In this document: positions 38,886 to 48,012 of the stretch, piece by piece
How positions within the stretch are numbered: the stretch's first letter is position 1
Layout: each line of letters opens with the position of its first letter
The notes under the pieces: model-generated
What the model was told of the DNA's origin: nothing
Databases searched by the model: none
The model's input: the letters and a program-made list of their open reading frames with translations, nothing else
Made by a program: the position numbers and the translations under genes
Assembly (NCBI RefSeq): GCF_009933255.1
Contig: NZ_MAEI01000017.1
Span: 1 to 48,835, forward strand
DNA: 48,835 bases
Source of the DNA: Enterococcus diestrammenae
Lineage (GTDB): Bacteria > Bacillota > Bacilli > Lactobacillales > Enterococcaceae
Reading direction: 5' to 3'

Positions 38886-38936
38886 ACAAAAAAAGCCTTT
38901 CAAGAATTATTTGGCTCCAAATAATTTCTTGAAAGG
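38886..38936 (-). terminator. mreCD terminator overlapping the mreD 3' end
   Basis: On the minus strand the stem CCTTTCAAGAAATTATTTGG with CCAAATAATTCTTGAAAGG is followed by CTTTTTTTG. Its left arm encodes the last residues of MreD. Confidence 0.92.
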
Positions 38937-39413
38937 AAAGATGAAGAGAATGAACAATACAAGATTTAATAACAAGGTAGGGCCTAAAAAACGTGCCATG
39001 AAAAAGTTCATGCTGACACTAGTCAAATCAAATAGTAACTGAATCGCCACCACAACCAATTCATAGAGGGTGATGAAGATGATCGTTCCAAAAAACATCG
39101 TAAAGACATTGCGGTAAAGTACTCCCGCCAACAGGTACATTAGCCAAATGACAAACGGAATCGCTACGGTGTAAATACCAATCGCGCCGATGTAATAACT
39201 ATCAAACAGCAGCCCCAAAATCGTCCCAGCAATCAACATATAGCGACGGGGAAGGACCATGCAACAAACCATCACAGCAATTAAAAATAAATGAGCATTG
39301 GCTAAGTAGTGATGTTGGGTGATGGTTTCAAAGATGCGCGTAAATTGTGTGTCTAACAATAGAAGCAAAAACAAAACGGGACCGGTGTAAAGCTTCAAAT
39401 AACTCTTAACCAT
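38907..39413 (-). CDS. mreD: Rod shape-determining protein MreD
   Basis: The 168-residue integral membrane protein has five to six hydrophobic segments. It contains the family features LFDSYYIGAIGIYTVAIPFV and the C-terminal FPFKKLFGAK. With MreC it scaffolds peripheral (elongation-type) peptidoglycan synthesis. In ovococci this occurs without MreB, and none is seen here. Its ATG comes one base after the mreC stop, so the two are coupled. Confidence 0.92.
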   Translation of the reverse strand: MVKSYLKLYTGPVLFLLLLLDTQFTRIFETITQHHYLANAHLFLIAVMVCCMVLPRRYMLIAGTILGLLFDSYYIGAIGIYTVAIPFVIWLMYLLAGVLYRNVFTMFFGTIIFITLYELVVVAIQLLFDLTSVSMNFFMARFLGPTLLLNLVLFILFIFPFKKLFGAK

Positions 39414-39414
39414 G

Positions 39415-40272
39415 CTACTCCCCTCCAGTTTCCCGTGCGACCACTGTCACCACCGACAAGTCGTACATTTGGGCATAAGGTTTCACATAGACATTCTTGT
39501 CCAGGCCAAATTTATCTGTTTTGGCTTCCACCACTTCGCCGATTGGTAAATCTGCTGGCGAGTTCCCACCGAGACCGGATGTCTGCACCACGTCACCAGT
39601 CTTCAAATCGGCACTCCCAGTCACCTGATCCACCACCAACGCTTCCAGTTTTTCGTCGTAGTTTTTCAACAAACCAAAAGATTCACCATTTTTCGATGAA
39701 ATTCGCACTGGGAAATGGTTCGAAGTTTCATTGGCAGAAGTCAACAATTCCACTTTAGCAGACGCTAAGTTTACTTCAATGATACGCCCTACCAAGCCTT
39801 TATTGCTAAGGACAGCCATGTTATTTTCCAAACCGTCTTTCGAACCTTTATCGATAATCAGCACATCTTGCCAAGAATCCGGCGAGCGGCTGATGACATT
39901 AGCGGTAATCTTCTCAAAATCCGTCAAAGTCTCATTGAGTTTCAGCTCTTCTTTGAGGGTCTTGATTTCCCGGTCTTTGTTGGCATTTTGTTGGACTGCA
40001 TTATCGTATTCGTCGATTTTGGCCTTCAATCGTTGGTTTTCATCATAGGTATCCAATAAATTGCGAACACTATCGATACTATTTTCCACAAATCGGACCG
40101 GTGCCGAAATCACTTTGTCCATGACTGCTACACTGTCATTGACCACCGATTGAACGATGTTAGACTTACCTCCAGAGGCTCGCTTTGCCAAGCTCAGACT
40201 CAGCACGGTAACCACCAAGATACCCAGCACCAAGGCGATGATAATATTTTTATTAGGATTGAATTTTTTCAC
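39415..40272 (-). CDS. mreC: Rod shape-determining protein MreC
   Basis: MreC is a membrane-anchored scaffold of the elongation machinery. The 285 residues have an N-terminal membrane helix (about 8-27), a coiled coil (about 60-105) and a beta-rich extracytoplasmic domain with ISRSPDSWQDVLIIDKGS and LVGRIIEV. I start it at the GTG at 40272, with AGGAG 8 nt upstream. The open frame extends 23 codons further without homology. Confidence 0.93.
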   Translation of the reverse strand: MKKFNPNKNIIIALVLGILVVTVLSLSLAKRASGGKSNIVQSVVNDSVAVMDKVISAPVRFVENSIDSVRNLLDTYDENQRLKAKIDEYDNAVQQNANKDREIKTLKEELKLNETLTDFEKITANVISRSPDSWQDVLIIDKGSKDGLENNMAVLSNKGLVGRIIEVNLASAKVELLTSANETSNHFPVRISSKNGESFGLLKNYDEKLEALVVDQVTGSADLKTGDVVQTSGLGGNSPADLPIGEVVEAKTDKFGLDKNVYVKPYAQMYDLSVVTVVARETGGE

Positions 40273-40346
40273 AAGGACAACTCCTATAAGTATCTGCTCT
40301 GAGACGTATCTCCAGCAGGGATCATTTCGTATAAATTGCAACTTTC

Positions 40347-40355
40347 ATTCTATCA
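40347..40355 (-). promoter_or_regulatory. mreCD promoter (extended -10)
   Basis: On the minus strand TGATAGAAT (40355-40347) is an extended -10, with TTTTGT-like sequence 17 bp upstream, about 75 bp before mreC. Confidence 0.45.
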
Positions 40356-40509
40356 TTTATTTTCAGCAAACAAAAGGTCGACTCTAAGTCTTAATTTTTT
40401 TCTAAAGAAAGTGAATCCACAAAATGCACCGAAATTAGCAAAGTTTGAACTTCGGTAGCTAATCACTCCTCGACTTTTTACCCGTCTCCTCTATCACAGG
40501 CTCAAACGG

Positions 40510-40549
40510 TCCAAGAAAGAAGCCTTGGAAGCATCGAAATTTCCAAGGC
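40510..40549 (-). terminator. rpe-thiN terminator
   Basis: On the minus strand GCCTTGGAA pairs with TTCCAAGGC, and TTCTTTCTTG follows, 15 bp after the thiN stop. Confidence 0.78.
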
Positions 40550-40563
40550 TAACTTCTCATTTT

Positions 40564-41205
40564 TTAGACATCGCGACTCTGAATCACCGCCACCACACCA
40601 TCGCTAAACCGAAAACTTGCCATCTTTCCTGGCAAAAACTCGTTGCTGGCATACGAAGTCGGCTGGGGTACTGGTTGGCGATTCAGCTCGTATTTGACAT
40701 TTTGCAAAGTCAACTCTGCAACCGGCGTCAAACAACAAAAAGCCAAATACTTCATCCCTGGCACCGGTGCAACCTCATAGCTACCCGGTAAATAATAGCT
40801 CAAGCAATTTTGCTGATCCACCAACTGAAACTGACGCAAAAAGGGCTGAAAACGCGGCTCCAAGCCTAACCAAAGATTGGCCAACAAATGATCCAAACGC
40901 CCGCCAGTAGCACCGACAATCGTTACCTCTGCCGCAGGATCCGCCGCAAAAACAGTCGCTAAAGCCAGCTGCGTATCAGTATCGTCTTTTTCCGCTGGGG
41001 ACTGATGAACGCTAGCAGCAGCTGCAAAAACCCGCTCCCGCTCCTCCGCGGACAAGGAATCAAAATCCCCCACTGCCATCGCTAAAGGCAGACCGGCCTC
41101 CAATAAATACAGTGAGCCCCGATCGACACCAACATAGCGCTGATAGTCCTCCACCAAAACAGGCCATGTGGCAGGTGGCCCCCCAGCTGCCAACAATGTT
41201 TTCAC
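40564..41205 (-). CDS. thiN: Thiamine pyrophosphokinase
   Basis: The enzyme makes thiamine diphosphate from thiamine and ATP. The 213 residues show VGVDRGSLYLLEAG, the GDFDSLS substrate-binding segment, DDTDTQLAL and GATGGRLDHLLANLWL, the standard TPK series. The start ATG overlaps the rpe stop by 4 bp, so translation is coupled. The rsgA-rpe-thiN order is the usual Firmicutes one. Confidence 0.95.
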   Translation of the reverse strand: MKTLLAAGGPPATWPVLVEDYQRYVGVDRGSLYLLEAGLPLAMAVGDFDSLSAEERERVFAAAASVHQSPAEKDDTDTQLALATVFAADPAAEVTIVGATGGRLDHLLANLWLGLEPRFQPFLRQFQLVDQQNCLSYYLPGSYEVAPVPGMKYLAFCCLTPVAELTLQNVKYELNRQPVPQPTSYASNEFLPGKMASFRFSDGVVAVIQSRDV

Positions 41206-41855
41206 CCTTCCAGCACCTCTTTCAAAGCCTGGATACGAGCTCCGGGTTCCTCTGCATCATAAATATAAGAGCCAGCAACAAAAACATCTGCACCAGCCTC
41301 TTTACAAGCACCGATCGTTTCTGCCGTCACCCCACCATCGACTTCGATTTCATAGGTATACCCTTTTTCAGCTCGCAAAGTCGCTAATTCAGCGACTTTT
41401 TCCATCATTTCCGGGATAAACTTCTGTCCACCAAAGCCAGGATTCACCGTCATCACCAACACCAAATCCGCCATGGACAAGACGTGAGCAATCGCTGCAA
41501 CTGGCGTACCGGGATTGATGGTCACCCCAGCTTTCACACCCAAACTTTTAATCAACTGCAACACCCGATGAATATGAGGCGTGGCTTCCACATGCACATT
41601 GATAATATCTGCGCCGGCATTGGCAAAATCCGCCACGTATAACTCCGGTTGCTCAATCATCAAATGACAATCCAAAGGTAACTTGGTAATCGGGCGGATT
41701 GCCGCCACCACGTTAGGTCCAAAGGTAATATTTGGCACAAAATGACCATCCATCACATCCACATGGATATAGTCTGCACCCAACTCCTCCACCATTTTGA
41801 CATCTTGACCAAGATTCGCAAAATCCGCGCTCAAAATAGATGGTGCGATTTTCAT
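41202..41855 (-). CDS. rpe: Ribulose-phosphate 3-epimerase
   Basis: Rpe interconverts ribulose-5-phosphate and xylulose-5-phosphate in the pentose phosphate pathway. The 217-residue TIM barrel starts MKIAPSILSADFANLG and contains HVDVMDGHFVPNITFG, the metal and acid-base aspartate region. VMTVNPGFGGQKFI and EVDGGVTAETI follow. AGGAGG precedes the ATG. It lies 254 bp after rsgA with a repeat element between them. Confidence 0.96.
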   Translation of the reverse strand: MKIAPSILSADFANLGQDVKMVEELGADYIHVDVMDGHFVPNITFGPNVVAAIRPITKLPLDCHLMIEQPELYVADFANAGADIINVHVEATPHIHRVLQLIKSLGVKAGVTINPGTPVAAIAHVLSMADLVLVMTVNPGFGGQKFIPEMMEKVAELATLRAEKGYTYEIEVDGGVTAETIGACKEAGADVFVAGSYIYDAEEPGARIQALKEVLEG

Positions 41856-41881
41856 AATGATTCCTCCTATTATAGTGTGCT

Positions 41882-42100
41882 AAAGCGGCTCGCTCTGAAG
41901 TTGAGCGATAAGACGGGAGACAGCACATGATGTCCTTTGTCATGAGCTGGCTCACGGTTTATCGCCGAAACTTCAAGCCGCTAAAGCCATCCTGCTTAAG
42001 TGTGTTGATGCTAGTTCATTTGAAGCAGTGATTCGCTGCTTCACGCCTAGCGTATGCGGTGCAATGAACTGTATGCGTGCTCGCTGTGAGTCGCTCACGG
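41882..42100 (+). repeat. Dispersed two-hairpin repeat, copy B
   Basis: This lies between rsgA and rpe. The outer hairpin (41884-41982) pairs AGCGGCT, GAAGTT and GCGATAA with their complements around a core CACATGATG-TCCTTTG-TCATGA (41924-41945) shared with copy A. A second nested hairpin (42009-42078) has GTTCATTTGAAGCAG with CTGCTTC and AATGAAC, and ends in TGTATGCGT like copy A. A GTGAG-TCG-CTCAC stem follows. Confidence 0.7.
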
Positions 42101-42109
42101 TCCGAAAGC

Positions 42110-42991
42110 CTATTTCTTCTTCCGGTAAACCGGTCGGCGCTTTTCGATTTCTTCGATAAATTGTTGGTAATCAGCATAACGACTCTCGGCAATCTCCCCC
42201 GTAGCAACCTGTCGTTGGACTTCACAATCTGGTTCGTGCAAATGACTGCATTCCCGAAACTTGCACTTTGGCGCTACTGCCACAAATTCTGGGAACAAGC
42301 GAGGTAATTCTACCGCATCAATATCCAAAAAATCAATCGAGGAAAAGCCCGGTGTATCAGCAACCAAACCGCCCGCTACCGGCAACAATTCCACATGACG
42401 GGTGGTGTGTTTTCCTCGACCCAAAGATTCCGAAATTTCACCAGTTGCCAAGGACAACTCCGGCACTAGTTTGTTCAGCAAGGTGGACTTCCCCGCACCA
42501 GACTGTCCCATAAAGACGGTCAAGCCTTCTGCAAAAAGTCGAAACAACTGTTGGCGAGCCACCGCCACGTTCTCGGTAGCAATCACAGGGTAACCAATTT
42601 TTTCATAAACTTGCCCCACTTCCTTGGCCAAGGCTTGATCTGGTAACAAGTCCAACTTACTGAGATAAATCACTGGCTGGATATCCTTGGCTTCCAAAGT
42701 GACTAAAAAGCGATCCAATAAATTATAAGAAAAAGCTGGCTCCACCAAGCTGATGACAATCACGCCGATATCTACATTGGACACCGGTGGCCGCACCAAC
42801 TCATTTTTGCGAGGCAGGATTTCCAAGAGATAGCCGTCTGTCGCATTGCTACTTTCAAAAATCGTCTGATCCCCCACCAAAGGAGTAATTTTACGATTGC
42901 GAAAATTCCCTCGAGCCCGGGTCTGCCAGATCCTACCGTCAGCCTCTATGTAATAAAATCCGCTTAGTGCTTTGATGATTTGCCCTTTCAT
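42110..42991 (-). CDS. rsgA: Small ribosomal subunit biogenesis GTPase RsgA
   Basis: RsgA checks late 30S assembly. The circularly permuted GTPase order is visible: G4-like YLSKLDLL first, then G1 GQSGAGKSTLL near residue 161, then G3 DTPGF. An OB fold lies at the N-terminus, and a zinc finger with CKFREC and HLHEPDC at the C-terminus. I start at ATG 42991 (293 residues) behind AGAAGGGG. The open frame extends upstream 19 codons without support. Confidence 0.95.
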   Translation of the reverse strand: MKGQIIKALSGFYYIEADGRIWQTRARGNFRNRKITPLVGDQTIFESSNATDGYLLEILPRKNELVRPPVSNVDIGVIVISLVEPAFSYNLLDRFLVTLEAKDIQPVIYLSKLDLLPDQALAKEVGQVYEKIGYPVIATENVAVARQQLFRLFAEGLTVFMGQSGAGKSTLLNKLVPELSLATGEISESLGRGKHTTRHVELLPVAGGLVADTPGFSSIDFLDIDAVELPRLFPEFVAVAPKCKFRECSHLHEPDCEVQRQVATGEIAESRYADYQQFIEEIEKRRPVYRKKK

Positions 42992-43093
42992 TGCGCCCCT
43001 TCTTTCTGTCCCGACTGCCGATGCTACGACACAGCTAGCTTGCCGCAAGCATCATGATTTCCCATCTATTCTAACATACTTCCCGCCGGAAAA

Positions 43094-43139
43094 AGAAAAC
43101 AAGAGGCTTATCTAAAAACTTTCTCAGACAGCCTCTTAG
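43094..43139 (-). terminator. Pilus operon terminator
   Basis: On the minus strand AAGAGGCTGTCT pairs with AGATAAGCCTCTT (short bulges), and GTTTTCTTTTT follows. It lies about 120 bp after the sortase stop. Confidence 0.7.
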
Positions 43140-43256
43140 CCTTGGTATGATTACTTTTTGAAGAATCTTTTCATGTATCCCCATAGCTTTCTTTTTGGTT
43201 TTTATTACTATATAACCAAGCGAACTAGCCATCTTTCCGAAAGTAAAAAGACAGTA

Positions 43257-44441
43257 CTATTTAATCGTATCTCCACCTTTATAATTACGAATAATTGTAG
43301 TCGTAAACTTCGTATCTTTCATCTTTTTGACACGGGCTTTCACTTGTATTTCCCGTTGACTACTCTTCACGCGGTACTTGCCACCCAATAAATCAGTAAT
43401 CTCAAATACTCCTTCTTGGTCAGTCGTTCCTTCTAAAAAGCGATTTTCTCGCTTAATTTGCCGTTTACCATTAGCCGTATATAGAGCAAAAGGCACATTT
43501 GCTACCGGCTGGCCTGATTCATCCATCAGTTTAAACTGTAAAAGATAACGCCGGCGATGAATCAAAACGCTTCTCAGCCACAAACCAATCACTAACAATA
43601 GAAGCAATACCGTCACTGCCGCCCCACCTAAAACTAATACTTGATTGGCCTGACGTCGTTTATCTGATTGCTCCAAAACTTTTTTAGCAGTAGGAACAAA
43701 AGGAACACGATGCCCCCGCACCAGTAATCGATGGCTGTTAATCATATAAGGCGTGCAAGTCATCAAAGTCACTAGATCAGCCCCCGACTCAATCCGCAAC
43801 TTCTCCGTATCAGTGGGCTCAATCGTAGAAATCTGATCCACCTCATAAGCCAAGGTCTCATCATGAATCTCAATATAAAACTGATCCCCTACCACCAGCT
43901 CTGGCAAATCCGTAAACAACTTTGCTTCTGGCAATCCGCGGTGGGCTGAAATCACACTGTGGGTATCTGCTCCACCAGTCGGATAGGAGGTCCCTTCTAA
44001 TAGGGTAGCCCCTTTGTTGAGAAAGACTTCCGTCGTCCGATCAAAAATCGGTAACTTCACATCAATTTTAGGAATTTGAATAACACCAATCGTATGTTGC
44101 TCATAATAATCAGGTGTGGGTTTTTCCACCTCTTCAGCTCGTTCATCAGCAAAGGGATCGATTCCTGGATTGGTCCCTTCTTCGGCGATTTTTTTATTCC
44201 GAGCCTCTTGTTCAGCGCGAATCTTTTCCAGCGCCTCTTCATTTTCACGATTGGCCTTTTTTTGGTAGTAGGAGATGATTTGCTGATCCAACACCTCATT
44301 TAGCTTATCACTGACCAAGGGGTAAAAAATTGCCACCAAACCCACAATTAAAACTAAAATCATGACAATATCGGCAATCAAACGTTTATGTATACGAGGT
44401 TTCTTATTAGTATTTGTATCTTTCTTCGGTACCTTCTTCAT
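43257..44441 (-). CDS. srtC: Class C (pilin-polymerising) sortase with extra C-terminal domain
   Basis: The enzyme joins pilin subunits through LPXTG threonine and a pilin lysine, at the outer membrane face. The 394 residues have a membrane helix (22-42), a charged linker and a DPF lid motif (95-97), as in class C enzymes. The catalytic set is H167 (ISAHRGL), C229 (TLMTCTP) and the arginine in RLLVRGHR. A second membrane helix follows (266-290). Residues 299-394 then form an unusual tail like a SpaA/prealbumin-type domain (FKLMDESGQPVANVPFALYT, GVFEITDLLGGKYRVKS), predicted to face the cytoplasm. It is the last gene of the pilus operon. Confidence 0.93.
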   Translation of the reverse strand: MKKVPKKDTNTNKKPRIHKRLIADIVMILVLIVGLVAIFYPLVSDKLNEVLDQQIISYYQKKANRENEEALEKIRAEQEARNKKIAEEGTNPGIDPFADERAEEVEKPTPDYYEQHTIGVIQIPKIDVKLPIFDRTTEVFLNKGATLLEGTSYPTGGADTHSVISAHRGLPEAKLFTDLPELVVGDQFYIEIHDETLAYEVDQISTIEPTDTEKLRIESGADLVTLMTCTPYMINSHRLLVRGHRVPFVPTAKKVLEQSDKRRQANQVLVLGGAAVTVLLLLLVIGLWLRSVLIHRRRYLLQFKLMDESGQPVANVPFALYTANGKRQIKRENRFLEGTTDQEGVFEITDLLGGKYRVKSSQREIQVKARVKKMKDTKFTTTIIRNYKGGDTIK

Positions 44442-44525
44442 CGCCGCCCACTCCTCGCAATTAAAATAACTCTCACTCTAGATACTAGTTTACTAAATAA
44501 AGTTAGCTGATAAAATCGTCTTACG

Positions 44526-44577
44526 AATAAAAATGCCAGCAGAGCTTTGGGCTTATGCAAGCCAACGCCCTGCCGAC
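44526..44577 (-). terminator. Terminator-like hairpin between pilin and sortase genes
   Basis: On the minus strand a stem with GGCAG/CTGCTGGC outside and GGCTT-GCAT-AAGCC inside is followed by ATTTTTATT. Partial termination here would make more pilin than sortase message. Confidence 0.6.
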
Positions 44578-44623
44578 AATTCATTATCCTTTGCTATTCA
44601 AACCAATTACGTAAGCTTAAGAC

Positions 44624-46483
44624 TTAGCCTTCGATTTGACGACGTCCTTTAGTGAAGTAAAGTGCTGCACCACCAAAGGCTACGACACCGATTAGGACAA
44701 AGGCCACGATCCCAGTACCACCGGTGGAAGGCAAGATACCTTTGTGTTTGTTGGCAACTAATAATTCAGTTGCAGTATTATCTGGAGTAAAAGTAAATGG
44801 AGCAATCAAAACGTAACCATCTGGTGCTTTAGTTTCCTCTAAGGTATAGGTTCCGCTTGCAAGACCGTAGATACCGAACTCACCAGTTTCAGGAGAGATA
44901 AATGTTGTTGCCTGATCTTTGGCTACCCATTTCACGGTTTTCCCACTAGCTACCCCAGTAAAGGTTGCCAACGGTCCAGTTTCATCCGCAATTTGCAAGT
45001 ATTCGTTACCTTTTTTGATTTTAAATTCAGCATCTTTCAAAATTTCGTTAGTGTCATTATCAATTTTCTTGAAGCGTTTTCCGTAAGTTTGAACAGTTGT
45101 TGAACCTTTTTTATCATAGAAGTTATTGTCAAAGGTGAGGTCATTGTTGATGGCTGTTAGATTAGTTCCTGGTTTCACTTTCATCTCCACGTTAAGGGTT
45201 AACGTTTGGCCTGCATATTTTGCCAATTGACTTGGTGTAAAAGCGACAGTAAATTGATCATCTGAATCTTTTGTATAGGCTGCTGTTACATCAGTTACAG
45301 CTACACCATCAATTTTAAGACTGTCAACAATGCTAGTGCTAGCATCAGACAATAATTCCAAGCGAGTATCAAACTTATCCACTAATGCAAATTGTGTATA
45401 CTGAGCAACGTCATCAGGGATTTTTTGACTAAGTGTAAAGGTAACAGTTTGACCAGCATCTACATCTTCATCGTCCACGGTCTTAACTGGTACAGGTACT
45501 TTGTAGTTATAAGCTTCTGCTGTGTCACCTTCTTGTTCAACCATTTGTTGATTATAGTAGGTATACGTAACTGTCATATCTGCAGCAACCGTTGCCGTAA
45601 CTACTGGGTTATTCTTGTAGTGGAAGATTTCTTCTGGCAGTAAAGGATTTAAGCTATTTTGATCTGCACTTTTTGATACATCACTATCAATTTCATAAAA
45701 TTCATAGCTTCCCGGTTCCAAATAGAGTCCATCAATTGTCACTCGTCCGTCTGCCCCAGATAAGTGAGGGGTATCAGTAGCTTCAGCTTCAGTTGCATCA
45801 AATTTACCAGAAGTAGCGCTATAGTACCCACCATCAACTTTTTTCAGTATAAATTTAGCATTTGCTAATACGGATGCTGTACCACTTACGTTAACACCGT
45901 ATTTAGTAAAGCCAAAGTCGACTGATTTCAATTCATTTTTTGGATAGACATGAACAGTAGTTTTCAGTACTCCTGCATCGCTATAGACGGGAAGGCCTAA
46001 AATGAAAGGTGCCGCTGGTGTTTTGATTTCAGCAGGTGTGATTGTTTCAACAAATTTGTAGATGGCTTTTTTACCATTTGAGGTGATTGGTAAATCTTCA
46101 TCTGATAGACCATCTGTATCCGTATTATCAAAAACAGTTCCCGCCATATCTGTAGTATCTACAGCAAGAGCCGCTGCAATCCCGGCTGCTTTTTTAGTTT
46201 CAAAGCTTCCTGTTGCATCATCGTAAGCGTCCCAATAATCATCGGTAACATCATAAGCTGTAAACCCTGCTCCAGCAAGTGGTGCCGAATTAGAAAATGT
46301 CATTTCATCACCGGTATTTTGAACATTTTCCGGCATTGATTCAAATTTCAACTTATGAATCGTCACATTTTGCTTTGCCACACCCTCTGTTGCAGATGCA
46401 GATAGACCACCTACCAGACTCGCAAATACCCCTAATACCATTGCAAATACGGTCATTAACCCAAATATTCGTTGCTTTTTCAT
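44624..46483 (-). CDS. Major (backbone) pilin, LPXTG-anchored
   Basis: The 619-residue exported protein has a signal peptide ending near GGLSASATEG. A pilin motif follows with the polymerising lysine in TVHVYPKNE (about K182). Two or more Ig-like domains precede a C-terminal SpaA-type domain with the E-box YTLEETKAPDGYVL. The sorting signal is LPSTGG, followed by a hydrophobic helix and KGRR. The start is ATG 46483 behind GAGGAG. An in-frame GTG nine bases earlier overlaps that site. It follows the second pilin by 5 bp and precedes sortase C. Confidence 0.93.
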   Translation of the reverse strand: MKKQRIFGLMTVFAMVLGVFASLVGGLSASATEGVAKQNVTIHKLKFESMPENVQNTGDEMTFSNSAPLAGAGFTAYDVTDDYWDAYDDATGSFETKKAAGIAAALAVDTTDMAGTVFDNTDTDGLSDEDLPITSNGKKAIYKFVETITPAEIKTPAAPFILGLPVYSDAGVLKTTVHVYPKNELKSVDFGFTKYGVNVSGTASVLANAKFILKKVDGGYYSATSGKFDATEAEATDTPHLSGADGRVTIDGLYLEPGSYEFYEIDSDVSKSADQNSLNPLLPEEIFHYKNNPVVTATVAADMTVTYTYYNQQMVEQEGDTAEAYNYKVPVPVKTVDDEDVDAGQTVTFTLSQKIPDDVAQYTQFALVDKFDTRLELLSDASTSIVDSLKIDGVAVTDVTAAYTKDSDDQFTVAFTPSQLAKYAGQTLTLNVEMKVKPGTNLTAINNDLTFDNNFYDKKGSTTVQTYGKRFKKIDNDTNEILKDAEFKIKKGNEYLQIADETGPLATFTGVASGKTVKWVAKDQATTFISPETGEFGIYGLASGTYTLEETKAPDGYVLIAPFTFTPDNTATELLVANKHKGILPSTGGTGIVAFVLIGVVAFGGAALYFTKGRRQIEG

Positions 46484-46488
46484 TTCAT

Positions 46489-48012
46489 TCACTCCTCTTC
46501 CTCTTTTTTATTTTTGTTTTTCCGCCAAAACGCGATAGCTACCCCTGTGATTAAGATAGTTCCAACCCAGATAAAACTGCTATTCTTAACATCATTTGTC
46601 CTCGGTAACGACGGCCGCACCGCTTGTGGTATGTTGGTCGTTGGTGTTGGTGCTGGTGTTGATCCTGAAGTACCTGGCAGTTCAGGACGTGCTGGCGTTT
46701 TCAAGTTGACCACTTGCAAGATACCTGAATTACCAGCTATATAACTTCCTTTTGAAATCGTGAAACTTACTGGTGTGGCACTCAATTGATAGTCTTCTGG
46801 CGCAGCTATTTCTTGCAATGAATAGTCTCCAAAACGCAATCCATTGACTTCAAATTGACCCGCCCCATCAGACTCTAAGACGACTAAATTTTTATCATCT
46901 TCATCATCTGTCCAAGTATAGCCATTTGCGATTTTACTCAAGTATTGGTCTTGTTCATTAAGGACTTGGAATTTAGCTCCTGCTAAAAGGGTGGATTTGT
47001 CTTCTAAATCTACTTTAACAAACCGTTTTCCACCCGTCTCCACTTCGACTTCCCGAGTCAACTCTTCGAAATCCGTCAGTAAACGAGCTTGGTTTTTGAA
47101 GAGGTTGGTTTCTGTTTTTACTTCTACTAGTTGTGTTTGATAAGAGAAAATCAGCTCTTTATCTATGTGTTGATGCATCGCCTCAAAATCAGTAAAATTC
47201 ACAGTAAAGCCTGCCTCAGATTCTTCCAAATCATAAAGTTCTGTTACCATGTCATCTCCGGCTTTGACTTGCAACGTACCTGCTTGATAGACCAGTCCCG
47301 GATCAGAGGCATCACTCACCTGGAACTTCGTATACTTTTTGATATCATGAGGAACGGTAGTACGTAGTTCATAGGAGATGATATCACCGAATTGGTAGCT
47401 TTCTACCTGATCTACCACCGCTTTATCAAATGGTGGAATCTCATGAATCCATTCCTCATTTTTCGGATAAAGATGAATCGTGGAAAGCTGATCCTCATCG
47501 GCGTTAAAAACCGGCAAAACAACGACTAAGTTTTTCGACGGTGCCGTTACTGTTTCTGGAGCGGCTGCTTCGTGGAACAAGTAAGCCGCATCCCGGCCTT
47601 CCTTGTCGACAGCTGGCAAGTTGAACAGTGCAGTACCATCTTCCTCAAAGATGGTCGTAGTCGTTTGAGTGTCTACTACTTCTCCTAACTCTTCCACTTC
47701 CAATTGGCTCAAAGCCAACTGCGCCTCTTCCACCGATGCGCCATCATTGCGCATTTGGTAAAACTGATTCGTCACATCATAGGCTTCAAAGACGACATCG
47801 TTTAGTCCTTTGTAGTCCATCAACAACTCATGATGAACCCCTTCATAATCTCCCGTATTGGCGATTTCTTCAGGCATTTCCCCTTCAGGAAACGCAATCT
47901 TATGCAAAGCAAAGGTCACGTCAATTTCAGCAGCCTCCGCTTTTGTTCCATTTAGTGAGAGGGTCGGTAAGACTAAAACTAGCAAAGCGAAAAATTTAAA
48001 CATCTTTTTCAC
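46489..48012 (-). CDS. Second (ancillary or basal) pilin, LPXTG-like
   Basis: The proposed start is GTG 48012 with AGGAGG 8 nt upstream, giving 507 residues that begin MKKMFKFFALLVLVLPTLSL, a signal peptide ending near GTKAEAA. A pilin motif IHLYPKNEEW and an E-box YSLQEIAAPEDYQL are present. A proline-rich stalk (GSTPAPTPTTNIPQ) leads to the sorting signal LPRTN, a membrane helix and a KNKNKKEEEE tail. It resembles the backbone pilin distantly. The frame is also open upstream into the preceding pilus gene. Confidence 0.88.
   Translation of the reverse strand: MKKMFKFFALLVLVLPTLSLNGTKAEAAEIDVTFALHKIAFPEGEMPEEIANTGDYEGVHHELLMDYKGLNDVVFEAYDVTNQFYQMRNDGASVEEAQLALSQLEVEELGEVVDTQTTTTIFEEDGTALFNLPAVDKEGRDAAYLFHEAAAPETVTAPSKNLVVVLPVFNADEDQLSTIHLYPKNEEWIHEIPPFDKAVVDQVESYQFGDIISYELRTTVPHDIKKYTKFQVSDASDPGLVYQAGTLQVKAGDDMVTELYDLEESEAGFTVNFTDFEAMHQHIDKELIFSYQTQLVEVKTETNLFKNQARLLTDFEELTREVEVETGGKRFVKVDLEDKSTLLAGAKFQVLNEQDQYLSKIANGYTWTDDEDDKNLVVLESDGAGQFEVNGLRFGDYSLQEIAAPEDYQLSATPVSFTISKGSYIAGNSGILQVVNLKTPARPELPGTSGSTPAPTPTTNIPQAVRPSLPRTNDVKNSSFIWVGTILITGVAIAFWRKNKNKKEEEE

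Larger units (their letters stand above)
38548..38906. other. Intergenic region mreD-sagA
   Basis: The 359-bp gap holds the sagA-like promoter region, a GTTTTCGA/TCGAAAAC stem (38821-38847) of unknown role and the mreD terminator tail. No gene is visible. Confidence 0.5.
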
